A DNA stretch of 13,077 nt from an uncultured Verrucomicrobiota bacterium (GTDB lineage Bacteria; Verrucomicrobiota; Kiritimatiellia; CAIVKH01), in assembly GCA_937894535.1 (NCBI GenBank), contig CALBHI010000012.1:1-13077 (forward strand), given 5' to 3'. Shown here piece by piece: positions 1 to 9,600 of the stretch. The translations under genes were made by a program, and so were the position numbers. A model generated the notes under the pieces. The model did not search any database and was not told where the DNA came from. It saw only the letters and a program-made list of their open reading frames with translations. The stretch's first letter is position 1. Every line of letters begins with the position of its first letter.

Positions 1-3000
1 CAGGAGCCGGTGCAAGGCCCCCTGTTGAGCTATCAACCCCGCCAGTATCCGGCCTTTGTGATCGATTACCTGGACTACTCGGGGACAGCCTCGACCAACA
101 TCACCTTTGCCAGCGGTGAAACCTATTTCATCTCTTCCGACCTGGTCATGAATGGGGCCTCGTTGACCATCATGCCCGGCGCCGTCGTCAAGTTCGCCAC
201 CAACGCCACCATCAAACTCATCAATGGCGCGACGATCATCAACAAGTCCCATCTTCTTGATCCCGCCATCTTTACCTCGGCCCATGACACCCAGTTTGGG
301 GAAGCCATACCCGGCTATACCAACCTTCCTGCCCATCACCTGTATGCCTCGGCCTTCGAGCTGGAAAACGGGAATGCCGTGACCATCGAAGGCGTCCGCA
401 TTCGGTATGCCTCCACCGGGATCAAGGCCGAAACCAGCGGTCATACCATCCGGCATAGCGTGATCGAAAAAGGCTGGCAGGGCATCGACATCAACTCCGC
501 CTCAACCGGCGGTGCGGTTACCGTGCGCAATGTGCTGTTCAGCCACCTCAACCGTGGCCTGACCGCCGGTTCGTTGAACAGCAACGTTACCATCTACATG
601 TACAACAGCACGATGCACGCCGTGTCGGAATACGGGGTGGCCACGAACACCAAGGTCACCCAGTTCAGCATCCAGTGTTCCCTGTTTGCATCGGTCACCA
701 ACGAACTGTCCAAGGGAAGCCCGGTCACCGGAATGGGTGGTAGTAGCAACTTCGTCTACAACTCCCCCACCCAGGGCCTCGGCTCGGTCACCGTCCTGAC
801 CAACAACCCCTTTCTGGCCGGAACCTACGGGAGCAATTACCTCAACCAAAGCTCCACATTGATCAACGGCGGCTATATTTCCAGTGACTATTGGCTCCTC
901 TATCACTTTACGACCGCCACCAACCACGCCAAGGAATCGAATACCGTGGTGGATGTCGGTTTCCACTACCCGTCTCCGGCCGACACGGACGCAGATGGCC
1001 TCTATGACTTCGTCGAAGATGCCAGCGGCAACGGAACCTATGCCTCCAACTCGGTGGATGTCGCGGATCTCAACGCCGACGACACCGACGGGGATGGCTT
1101 GAACGATTACGACGAGTACATGGTTCACGGGACGAATCCGAAGTCCTACGATTCCGACGGAGACGGATTCGATGATGCCCATGAGCTTTCGGTGGGTAGC
1201 GATCCGCTCTCCGCCACGTCGTATCCGGTCCGGATCTCGGGTCCGATTACCTATGCGGGCAGCCAAACCGGCTCCCTGCACATCGCGATCCGGTCGTTCG
1301 AGCCGGTACCTTACCCAACCGCGTTCTATATGCCCTTTACCACCAACGAAGGGTCCCAGATTCATGATCGAAGCGGTCGCGGCAATACGGGAACGGTTCA
1401 AGGCGCAACCTGGTCGTCGGCGGGGATAAAGGGTGGGGCCTATAGCTTCGACGGGAATGACCGTATTTTGGTGGGAGACCTCGCCGTGGTCGAAGGCCAG
1501 ACCAATGTGACCTTTGGCGCATGGATCAAGCGAACGGGCGGCTCGTCGCTCAATGGCATCTTGGGAAAAACCGTTTCGGGGAATGAATCCATGTACCTGA
1601 TGCTCAACAGCAGCGGGGCGGGCGGTGTCGCGTATGTGGTTCCGCAAAGTAAAGCGCTGGAGTCGTATGCGCAAAAGTCGCCCATCGTCACCAACCACCT
1701 CTGGATGCACCTTGCCGGGGTGTACAGTGGCACCAACATGAAACTCTATGCCAACGGCCAGTGTATCGCCACCGGAGCCACCCATGCCCTGGAGGCCGTA
1801 CGGTCCAATACTGTTACCGCAGCCATCGGCGATGTGGCGTCCGACCGTGGCTGGTACTTTACCGGATTGATTGACGAAGTCACCGTTTACCAGCAGGCGC
1901 TTTCCGATGCACTGGTCAAGGCCATGGCGCAGGATGCGCAGGCCGGACTGGTCAACCGACATGCCGCATCAAACGGGATTCCGGCCGCCTACAGCACCCC
2001 CGAAGTGCCCAGTGGTAGCAATTACTGGGTGGTTGCCTGGATCGACACCAACGGGAATGGCGATCGGGAGTACTGGGAACCGTATGGAGCCTATACGTCC
2101 AATCCGGTGATGGCCAGCGGGCCGGTATCAGGTGCTGCCATCACGTTGCTCGATCCGGATGCCGACGGCGATGGCGCCTCCGACGGACTGGAGTTGTCGC
2201 TCGGTACGGATCCGTTCAACAAGGATTCCTACCCGACCACCATCGCGGGAACCGTATTCTACACCGGTGGTCAAACCGGACCCGTGCGCGTGGTGGCCAT
2301 AGGGACCAACTACGTGCCCTTTGCCGCCGTCCTTGCGGCTCCGGGAGCCTACACCATCAGCAATGTGCCCAACCAGCGCACCTACACGGTCTCCGCCTAC
2401 CGGGATTCCAACACCAATGGCATCGCGGATTACGCGGAGGCGCAGGGTTCCTATTCCAACAACCCGATCACCCTGCTGGCTGCGACCACCAACCTATCGA
2501 TCAGCCTCACCGAAGCCGATACCGATGGCGACGGCATGCCGGATTGGTGGGAAATCCTCTATGGGCTTAACCCCACCTCCGGCGTTCATGCCTCGCACGC
2601 GGGCTGGTGGAAGTTTGACGACGCGACGGGAACGAATGCAATCAATTCTGCTCGTACCAACTATCATGGACAATTGGTCAATATGGCAACGTCATCCTGG
2701 GTGAATGGAAAGCTGGGCAAGGCGTTGCAATTTGACGGAAGCAATGATTACGTCCGAGTTCTTCAATCACCCGCCTTAATTACGGGTCAACAGTTCACCG
2801 CCAGTGCATGGACGTATCTTGATTCAAATACCACAAGCGCTTATGCAACGATCATTTCAGACTTCGACAATTGCTCGTACAACTACAAGGGATTCTGGAC
2901 CGGCTGGGATTACTACTCGGGAGGCGGAGGAGCTTTTATCGCGGACTGTTCGGGAGGGTTATCGTGGCCATTGGATGCTACACCTATTACCGGAGCTTGG

Positions 3001-5823
3001 CATCATATTGTTGTTACTCATAGCGGTAGCGCGTCGCGAGTATATAAGGACGGTGTACAGATTGCCAATGACTCTGGCCCATTCGCCCCGGCGCTCCAAA
3101 GCGAATTACGTATAGGTTGGGCTAATGATCCCGACTTTTCCTATTTTTGGAAAGGAAAACTCGATGATGTAAGGCTTTATTCCTCGGCCTTATCAAGCAA
3201 TCAAATTGCGACCATGTATGATGCCTTTGGCGATCCTGACGGTGATGGTCTTGATACCCTCGGGGAGTATGTGGCGGGATCAGATCCATCTGACGGTGAT
3301 ACCGATGGAGATGGGTTGTCAGATGGAAGCGAAGTCAACCAATACGGAACGAATCCGGCCAGCGCAGATACGGATGGTGATGGCTTGCCGGATGGGTGGG
3401 AGGTGCAGCATGGGTTGAATCCTGTTGACCCAAACGATGCGCGGAGTGACTCGGATATGGACGGATGGAGCAACGAAGAGCAGTTCTATGCCGGCACAAT
3501 ACCCCCCAATCGGCTGAGTGCCACCTCGTTTGCTCGAGGCGTTGTTATTAACGAGGTTATGTACGATCCGGACGTATCGAATGATTGGGGGCTTGAATGG
3601 CTGGAGTTGTATTGTGCCGGGCGTCATCCAATTGATCTCTCTGGATTTCGCTTGCAGGGTACGCTGACAAATGCGCCAACGATATTCAGCAATTTCTTTA
3701 CATTTGCTTCGGGAGCGGTCATCCAGCCGGGCTATCATTATCTCGTCGGCGGGACGTTAATGACCATTCGGCGGGATGCCACGCAAAATTTTGTCCTGGT
3801 AAATGGGAGCGGCACCAAAACGCGCGGTGCACGACTTGTTGCTCCGGTGAGTAACATTGTCATAGATGCCGTGCTTTGGGGTTACCCCAATACCGATAAT
3901 ATCCCGACCAATGGATTTGGTTTGATTGGAACCACCAACCGCCCTGTTTCAGCGAATTTTGGCGGGGAAAGCCTGGTCCGCGCTCACCGCGGTGTGGATA
4001 CGGATCACGTATCTGATTGGCAATCGACATCCAATACAACCCCCCACGGTGCGGATGCGTGGGTTGATACGGATGGTGACGGCATCGGCGATCGCGATGA
4101 ACTTACAGGCGCATTGAACGGTGGTGTTCCCACCAATTATCTGGAGTCGGACAGCGACAACGACGGGTTAAACGACTGGGATGAATATGATGCAGGCACC
4201 GATCCGTGGGATGCCGACACGGATGATGACGGTGCCTTGGATGGCATGGAAGCGTTGGAGGCCGGAAGCAATCCGTTGATCGACGATTTCGGAGGCGTAA
4301 CAGGTACTGTATGGTCGGTTTCGGGCTCCGCATACACCAATGCAGAGGGGCGCTGGGCCTTGCAGGGGTCTACCACCTATGCCTTAAGCAAGGGGGGCAT
4401 TGTGTCCTATTCCATGGCACTGACCAACGCGGGTGTTTTCGCGTTGGATGTTGAGGCGACTCAGTATGACCCGGAATCGGAGGCAGAAAGCTTCTTGTTG
4501 CAAGTGGCGGTAAACGGGCAGGTTATTGGTCAGAAAGAGCTGTTTGCAACCCATGGTGAAAGCGGGACAGCGCGTTGGATGTTGCCGTGGCTAGGCGCAG
4601 GATCGCATGACGTATCGATTCGGTGGCGTTACCGGGAGGGAAGTGGAAGCCTCCGGATTATTCAGGTCAGCGCCTTCGCCATCGGAGGCCCGGACGTCAA
4701 TGCCAATGGTCGCGTGGATTGGTTGGATCATCGCGCCACGCTCGTGGCTGGTGTACACGCGTGGCCTGCGACAAATCTCGTGTCACCCGTTTGCCTCGAA
4801 GGACAAACAGTCAACTATGATGCTTTGGATGTGCAATCATCCTATGTGCCAACCAACGGGATACCGGAAGCCCAAGCCAAACGCGGTCTCGGCAAGAATT
4901 GGTATGCCGATATACCGTTGCCCGTTGGCTCCAATACGCAAGTGGTTGTGGTCGGTGATAATGGATGGACCGCTCAAACCGGAACCTTGTCCTGGACGCA
5001 GTTCAACTTGTTATCCCCCCCCACCAACCTCATGCAATTGCGGAAGAACGACGCCATGTTGTTGAACGTGGTTCCTTCCGGCGGAGCCACGGGAACCGTT
5101 ATCATTGCCATCAACGGTGTCAGTGTATACACATCGATCAATAATCAAGCCTGGGCCTGTGCATTTACCAATGCGGGCAGCTACCTTGTTTCCGGGCGAT
5201 GGGATCAGGGCGGTCCGGTACAATACAGCCAGACGGTCAGCGTACAGGTGGCTTCGGCATCATTCCCGAATGATCCTGCCGTATGGGCGGGGTATTACCG
5301 GCCTTGGTCATGCCCGGATATTCCGACGAATCTATGGGTGGGATTCGAGCCGGGAGTTACGTATATACGCTCCTCGATGTCACCAACGGGTTCCTTGTTC
5401 AGCTTGTACGTGGCTCAACCGGAGGCTTATGCCGCAATCGCTCGTTTAGATGGAACCAACAGCCCGGTGATTGCATCTGCTCGTGTGCGCGGATTTACTC
5501 AGTTGTCGAACTCGGATTACGACAAGACCATCTACTACTACGACGATGGGTCTCGCCTGGTGGACATGGGCGTATACCTGGACGGCGAAGAGCTTCCTCA
5601 GGATATTGAAATCAACATTCGAATACCAATTTTATCAACAGGTATAACTGTTACCGAATATCCTTATGAAGGAACATCCACCCATGCCATATTGATACCC
5701 GGGCTACATATGAATACCTGGGGGTTCATACCCCTGGCATTCTTGGTTGAAGCAGATGCCTGGAGCACTTATTGCCATTCCCTCTATGTGGAGCAAGACG
5801 GGGTAAAGGTGGGGGATCGATGA
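1..5823 (+). CDS. Giant exported multidomain protein (beta-helix, calcium loops, two LamG domains, lamin-tail domain), 5' end outside window
   Basis: The frame is open from the first base, so the gene starts upstream; the GTG at 10 is an internal valine, not a convincing start. 1940 codons are visible. Order of domains: right-handed beta-helix-like strands (about nt 60-820); three TSP3-like calcium loops of DTDGDG type (982, 1081, 1150); the first half of a small beta-module (1222-1305); LamG/concanavalin-like domain 1 (about 1321-1950); the second half of the module (1990-2151); a calcium loop (2158); an uninterrupted copy of the same module (2230-2517); a loop (2518); LamG domain 2 (about 2605-3228); loops at 3232, 3298, 3367 and 3448; a lamin-tail domain (about 3538-4030, beginning VVINEVMYDP); loops at 4066, 4150 and 4216; a beta-sandwich-like segment; one dockerin-like loop DVNANGRVDW (4693); and an unrecognised C-terminal region. 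No PEP-CTERM or LPxTG tail is visible. LamG, TSP3 and LTD domains are typical of surface or secreted binding proteins, so a role in adhesion or polysaccharide binding is inferred; no catalytic motif was recognised. The last codons overlap the next gene by 4 bp. Confidence 0.9.
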   Translation, partial: QEPVQGPLLSYQPRQYPAFVIDYLDYSGTASTNITFASGETYFISSDLVMNGASLTIMPGAVVKFATNATIKLINGATIINKSHLLDPAIFTSAHDTQFGEAIPGYTNLPAHHLYASAFELENGNAVTIEGVRIRYASTGIKAETSGHTIRHSVIEKGWQGIDINSASTGGAVTVRNVLFSHLNRGLTAGSLNSNVTIYMYNSTMHAVSEYGVATNTKVTQFSIQCSLFASVTNELSKGSPVTGMGGSSNFVYNSPTQGLGSVTVLTNNPFLAGTYGSNYLNQSSTLINGGYISSDYWLLYHFTTATNHAKESNTVVDVGFHYPSPADTDADGLYDFVEDASGNGTYASNSVDVADLNADDTDGDGLNDYDEYMVHGTNPKSYDSDGDGFDDAHELSVGSDPLSATSYPVRISGPITYAGSQTGSLHIAIRSFEPVPYPTAFYMPFTTNEGSQIHDRSGRGNTGTVQGATWSSAGIKGGAYSFDGNDRILVGDLAVVEGQTNVTFGAWIKRTGGSSLNGILGKTVSGNESMYLMLNSSGAGGVAYVVPQSKALESYAQKSPIVTNHLWMHLAGVYSGTNMKLYANGQCIATGATHALEAVRSNTVTAAIGDVASDRGWYFTGLIDEVTVYQQALSDALVKAMAQDAQAGLVNRHAASNGIPAAYSTPEVPSGSNYWVVAWIDTNGNGDREYWEPYGAYTSNPVMASGPVSGAAITLLDPDADGDGASDGLELSLGTDPFNKDSYPTTIAGTVFYTGGQTGPVRVVAIGTNYVPFAAVLAAPGAYTISNVPNQRTYTVSAYRDSNTNGIADYAEAQGSYSNNPITLLAATTNLSISLTEADTDGDGMPDWWEILYGLNPTSGVHASHAGWWKFDDATGTNAINSARTNYHGQLVNMATSSWVNGKLGKALQFDGSNDYVRVLQSPALITGQQFTASAWTYLDSNTTSAYATIISDFDNCSYNYKGFWTGWDYYSGGGGAFIADCSGGLSWPLDATPITGAWHHIVVTHSGSASRVYKDGVQIANDSGPFAPALQSELRIGWANDPDFSYFWKGKLDDVRLYSSALSSNQIATMYDAFGDPDGDGLDTLGEYVAGSDPSDGDTDGDGLSDGSEVNQYGTNPASADTDGDGLPDGWEVQHGLNPVDPNDARSDSDMDGWSNEEQFYAGTIPPNRLSATSFARGVVINEVMYDPDVSNDWGLEWLELYCAGRHPIDLSGFRLQGTLTNAPTIFSNFFTFASGAVIQPGYHYLVGGTLMTIRRDATQNFVLVNGSGTKTRGARLVAPVSNIVIDAVLWGYPNTDNIPTNGFGLIGTTNRPVSANFGGESLVRAHRGVDTDHVSDWQSTSNTTPHGADAWVDTDGDGIGDRDELTGALNGGVPTNYLESDSDNDGLNDWDEYDAGTDPWDADTDDDGALDGMEALEAGSNPLIDDFGGVTGTVWSVSGSAYTNAEGRWALQGSTTYALSKGGIVSYSMALTNAGVFALDVEATQYDPESEAESFLLQVAVNGQVIGQKELFATHGESGTARWMLPWLGAGSHDVSIRWRYREGSGSLRIIQVSAFAIGGPDVNANGRVDWLDHRATLVAGVHAWPATNLVSPVCLEGQTVNYDALDVQSSYVPTNGIPEAQAKRGLGKNWYADIPLPVGSNTQVVVVGDNGWTAQTGTLSWTQFNLLSPPTNLMQLRKNDAMLLNVVPSGGATGTVIIAINGVSVYTSINNQAWACAFTNAGSYLVSGRWDQGGPVQYSQTVSVQVASASFPNDPAVWAGYYRPWSCPDIPTNLWVGFEPGVTYIRSSMSPTGSLFSLYVAQPEAYAAIARLDGTNSPVIASARVRGFTQLSNSDYDKTIYYYDDGSRLVDMGVYLDGEELPQDIEINIRIPILSTGITVTEYPYEGTSTHAILIPGLHMNTWGFIPLAFLVEADAWSTYCHSLYVEQDGVKVGDR

Positions 5824-6614
5824 ACGTTGTCGCGAGATTTTTGATTCAGGCGACATGTGTCGCAACGTTGACCGTGAAAGCCGAAGAGTCGGAGCCAAGT
5901 TATGCCGATCGCATGGAGTATCTTTCCTCTGTGGGCCAATACGATGTATCCGCGCTAGTATCGATATTAGGTGACCCGGCGAACTGTTCTCAAATGACCC
6001 TATCCCAGGAGAGATCCTTCATCAATGAGGCGATGAATACGTTGCGACGCCTCTACCGTGAAGATGCAGGGATTGAAGAGTTGTTGATCCAAGTGGCCCA
6101 AAACGACAGCCGTGACGTGGGTGTCAGGGAATATGCGCTTCAGCACATGATGCTGCTTTACGACGTTTCTACCCACAAGGAACGCATCGCGGCTTGTTTG
6201 ACCAACACAGCCGCAACTCCGCCATTGGATGTCGCGGCCTTATTGCAGTTGAATCATCTGGACCACACCCATCATGTCTTGGATCGTGAAACGTTTGCCG
6301 ATTTGGTGCTGCAGTCGGCGAACCGCGAAGGACTCCGAAATGCGGATCGCGTTACTTTGTTGGCGTTGGCTTCCGAGCGCCAGATCACAAGCATTCTTCC
6401 TGAAGTTCGGATCTGGGCGACTAATTCTACCTCCCGGGGGGTGATGATCGGATCTGCCGCGTTCCTCGCCGGGTTTGGATCCCAACGGGACCTTGCGGTT
6501 TTGAATCATATGCGACCAGCTGCTGATCATCTTGGCGTGCAACGCCAATTGACCACGGCAACCACTCGTTTGACGCAACGACTCACCGACAAAGAGGATA
6601 TACCCCATGAATAG
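5820..6614 (+). CDS. Exported helical protein of unknown function, possibly HEAT-like
   Basis: 264 residues. The ATG at 5820 overlaps the upstream stop (ATGA) and is preceded by an AGGTGGGGG ribosome-binding stretch. The frame is open further upstream, to a possible ATG at 5772, but that start would lie deep in the previous gene and bury the signal peptide. Residues 1-21 look like a signal peptide (hydrophobic FLIQATCVATL, likely cleavage after VKA). The mature part is rich in Leu, Ala, Arg and Glu and should be almost all helical. The segments around residues 64-90 and 94-116, and about 137-185, resemble paired amphipathic helices of HEAT/ARM type, but no consensus repeat is clear. There are few cysteines and no catalytic motif. 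It ends 8 bp inside the following RHS gene, which suggests translational coupling. A periplasmic or secreted scaffold for its large neighbours is a guess from context only; the family is not recognised. Confidence 0.85.
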   Translation: MNVVARFLIQATCVATLTVKAEESEPSYADRMEYLSSVGQYDVSALVSILGDPANCSQMTLSQERSFINEAMNTLRRLYREDAGIEELLIQVAQNDSRDVGVREYALQHMMLLYDVSTHKERIAACLTNTAATPPLDVAALLQLNHLDHTHHVLDRETFADLVLQSANREGLRNADRVTLLALASERQITSILPEVRIWATNSTSRGVMIGSAAFLAGFGSQRDLAVLNHMRPAADHLGVQRQLTTATTRLTQRLTDKEDIPHE

Positions 6615-9600
6615 TAAAGCGCTGGCCATCGTCGCCATGTTTCTTGGTGGCTTTATAAACCAGGTTTGCCATGCCACCGGCGCGAACAATCCTTGTGAGC
6701 CCACGGGTTCAGGCGGCACCTGTCAAACATGGGATTATAATCTTTGTGCTTGGGTTGGATGTGGTGAGGGCGAGGAGTGTTGTGCTGACTCCAATGGTTT
6801 TATGGCATGTATGGAAGAAGACGAGTGCTGTCCAGAGTGTCAGACCGCATGCCCTCTAGGTCGAGGAGAAGCCAGTGGTGCAGGTGGCGCTGGGGCGAAA
6901 GGCGCAGGAAAGCAAAGCCTCACCTATGCTCCCGACGCCTCTTCAGGTCTTGCCTTGTTTCAAATCCCTCTCGGAACGGATACCAGAGGTCGATTGGCCG
7001 GTAAAATCCATCTCCAGGTAAATGGCCCGGGTGTTACCAATAGTGTAAAGCCCAAGGGATTGTTGGTTCTGCATTCCAGTAAATCTCCGGTTGTCACGGA
7101 AACCTCGGCCCAGGGATTATCCAGAATCTATGTGCCGCAGGCTGACATCTACATCGTTACCAATAATGCTACCTCCTATGAAATTCGTTTTTTTGAGCCG
7201 GGACAGACTTCAACGGCATTTGTGGTCTGGCGGGTACGCGATCCTGATTCGGGAACGAATAACTATCGTCGGATGATCATTTCAGAGATCCACTCATCGC
7301 AAACCAACAATGAATTCAAGTTTGAGTGGGTGGATACCGACGAATTGATCATTACCAGCGGACTTGGTTTAAGAGAGGAGCGTATTGCCTGGTCCTCGGC
7401 CACAGTTAATGGCGAACCGGGTCGCGTGGATGTGCATGAGATAAGTACGCCCGGGGGAGCCGTCGTTGAACGGATTGAACGTGAATACCAGTATTATCGG
7501 TTCGGCGCCAAGCTAGTCAGGGAAACGCTCGACGGCTTGAGTGACGATGTGTCGGTTAAGCAATACGCATACTATGATGACCAGGATGAACACGGTCGCT
7601 ACGGGAAATTATCATGGAAGGATGAATCAGGAACCTGGACGACCTTTGACTACGATGCGGAAGGCCGGTTAACCGAAGAGGTAACGGGATGGAACAACGC
7701 CGTCTACGAGCCGCCCCTCAATCCGACCAATGTTATCTCGATCCGATACGATTATACCACACTTGATGTTCAAGAGATCCCGAAGTTGGGTGACAAGCAA
7801 TGGCGGACACAAGAGCGTATCGTTTCAGGAATTCCGGGTCAGAAACTCTTCCGCGCTTTTTATGAAGACTACAGTACAGGTGACAAAGTCGAGGTTGAGG
7901 AGGAATCCATCAATGGTGGTGCATACGGTGCGGTCTCCAATCGCCGGAAAATCACCCGTAAACACGGACCACTTGCCGGAGAGCATGTAAAGAACAGGGT
8001 CAAGCTTGTTGTTCATCCTGACGGAAAGGAGGATGAGTACGAATATGCTCAGGGTTCGTTTGTGGTGAATACCAATGGCATGGGTGCCTTCACAGAACTG
8101 GTTGGAGGAGCCTATTTACGTATAACGGAAACGCCTGATGCTCTTAATGTGGTGTCCGGTATCAGCACCCGGTCGATCACTATTATTGATGATATGGGTG
8201 GCGAGGTACAGGTTGAGCGACACATATGGAACGGCTCCGCTTTCGAGGTTTTGGATTGGACCTGTTATCAACGCGATGCCTTTGGTCGTGAAACAAGGAT
8301 CTGGTATGCCAACGGACTCTTCCGTGAAGTCACGTGGGGATGCTGCGGTAAAGAATCGGAACGCTTCCCCGATGGACGGATCGAATATTATGAGAACGAC
8401 GCACTCAAGCGGGTGACGCGGCAAACGATCACGGGTGTCTCGGCTGGAGATTGGCCAGCTCAAGTAGATCGCGTAACGGTCAATACGTATGATGCGGCTG
8501 GCCGACTGCTCAAGATATCAACTTCGGGCGGTTCGTTATCCCTTGTATCCAGCAATGCCTTTGACTTGGCAGGCCGAATCACAACTGGTTGGTCTCCGGA
8601 TCAACTGATTACTCGGTGGTATTATGGCGAAAATGTCGAATCGAATATCGCTCCTGGGGGTGCATTAACCGTTACATCCCGGCAAAGGGACGGTCGCGTT
8701 TCGAGTGTGACGGGCTCGGGTGTTGTTCCGCGATTCTACCAGTACGGAATCTATACCAATGGTCACCAATGGACGCGAGTCCATACCGGTAGCTCATCCT
8801 CGGGGGTATGGTCACTGGATGTAACAGACACCTCGGGGCGAACGGTTCGCCGGGAACGTCCGGGCTATGGCGGTACTGTTCTCACCAATGCGTATACGTA
8901 TGATGCGCATGGTCGGTTGATTCGTGAACAGGTTTCCGGTAAACCCGACCGCTTGTATACCTATAATGAGGCCGGGCAAATGTACCGATCAGGGCTTGAT
9001 ATCGATGGGAACGGACAACTCGACCAGGCCTCCCTGGACCGTATTACCGAACAGAACGCAAGGTATATCAAAGAAGGTTCCGTCTGGTTTAAGCAGGTCG
9101 TCGATTTGCTATATGCTGAGGATGGCGGGGTGGGCGTGGTTACCACGAGGATAACGCGTAGCGCCGCCAGCGGCGATGGGTGCTCCTGTTCATCGATGCG
9201 CAACGAAGAAGTGATCCCTGGAGGCGTTACCACAACATTTGATTTGGTCAGAGATCCCCCGAACAAAGTTCAGATAAAACTCATTAATCGTTCGGATAGC
9301 GATGCCGAGGGAAGCGAAGTCATTGTAAATGGATTGCTGTTTAAGCAGGCCGACACAACCGGAACCGAGACCACCTATACCTATGATGATCTTGGGCGTA
9401 TGACGGGTTCGATTGATCGACGCACCGGGACCAATAAAACCATCTATGCCACCAACGGCCGGGTGCAGTGGGTGGAAGACGCTGCGGGTTATCGAACGAC
9501 CTTTGGATATGATGCCCAGACTGGAAACCGCACGTCCGTGACGGATGCGATAACCAATACGATCTATAGTGCCTATGATGCCATGGGGCGGGTTACCAAC

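Noticed and set aside
10..12. GTG as the true start of the giant gene
   Set aside because: The frame is already open at base 1, there is no signal peptide after the GTG, and the protein begins mid-domain.
502..1962. A 486-codon open frame on the minus strand
   Set aside because: It lies entirely opposite the giant gene in its most GC-rich part, where antisense frames stay open by codon bias. Its translation is low in complexity and matches nothing, while the plus strand has clear domains.
5772..5819. Upstream ATG for the 264-residue protein
   Set aside because: It would add a charged, Gly/Arg-rich leader before a clean signal peptide. The ATG at 5820 has a good ribosome-binding site and a typical ATGA overlap.
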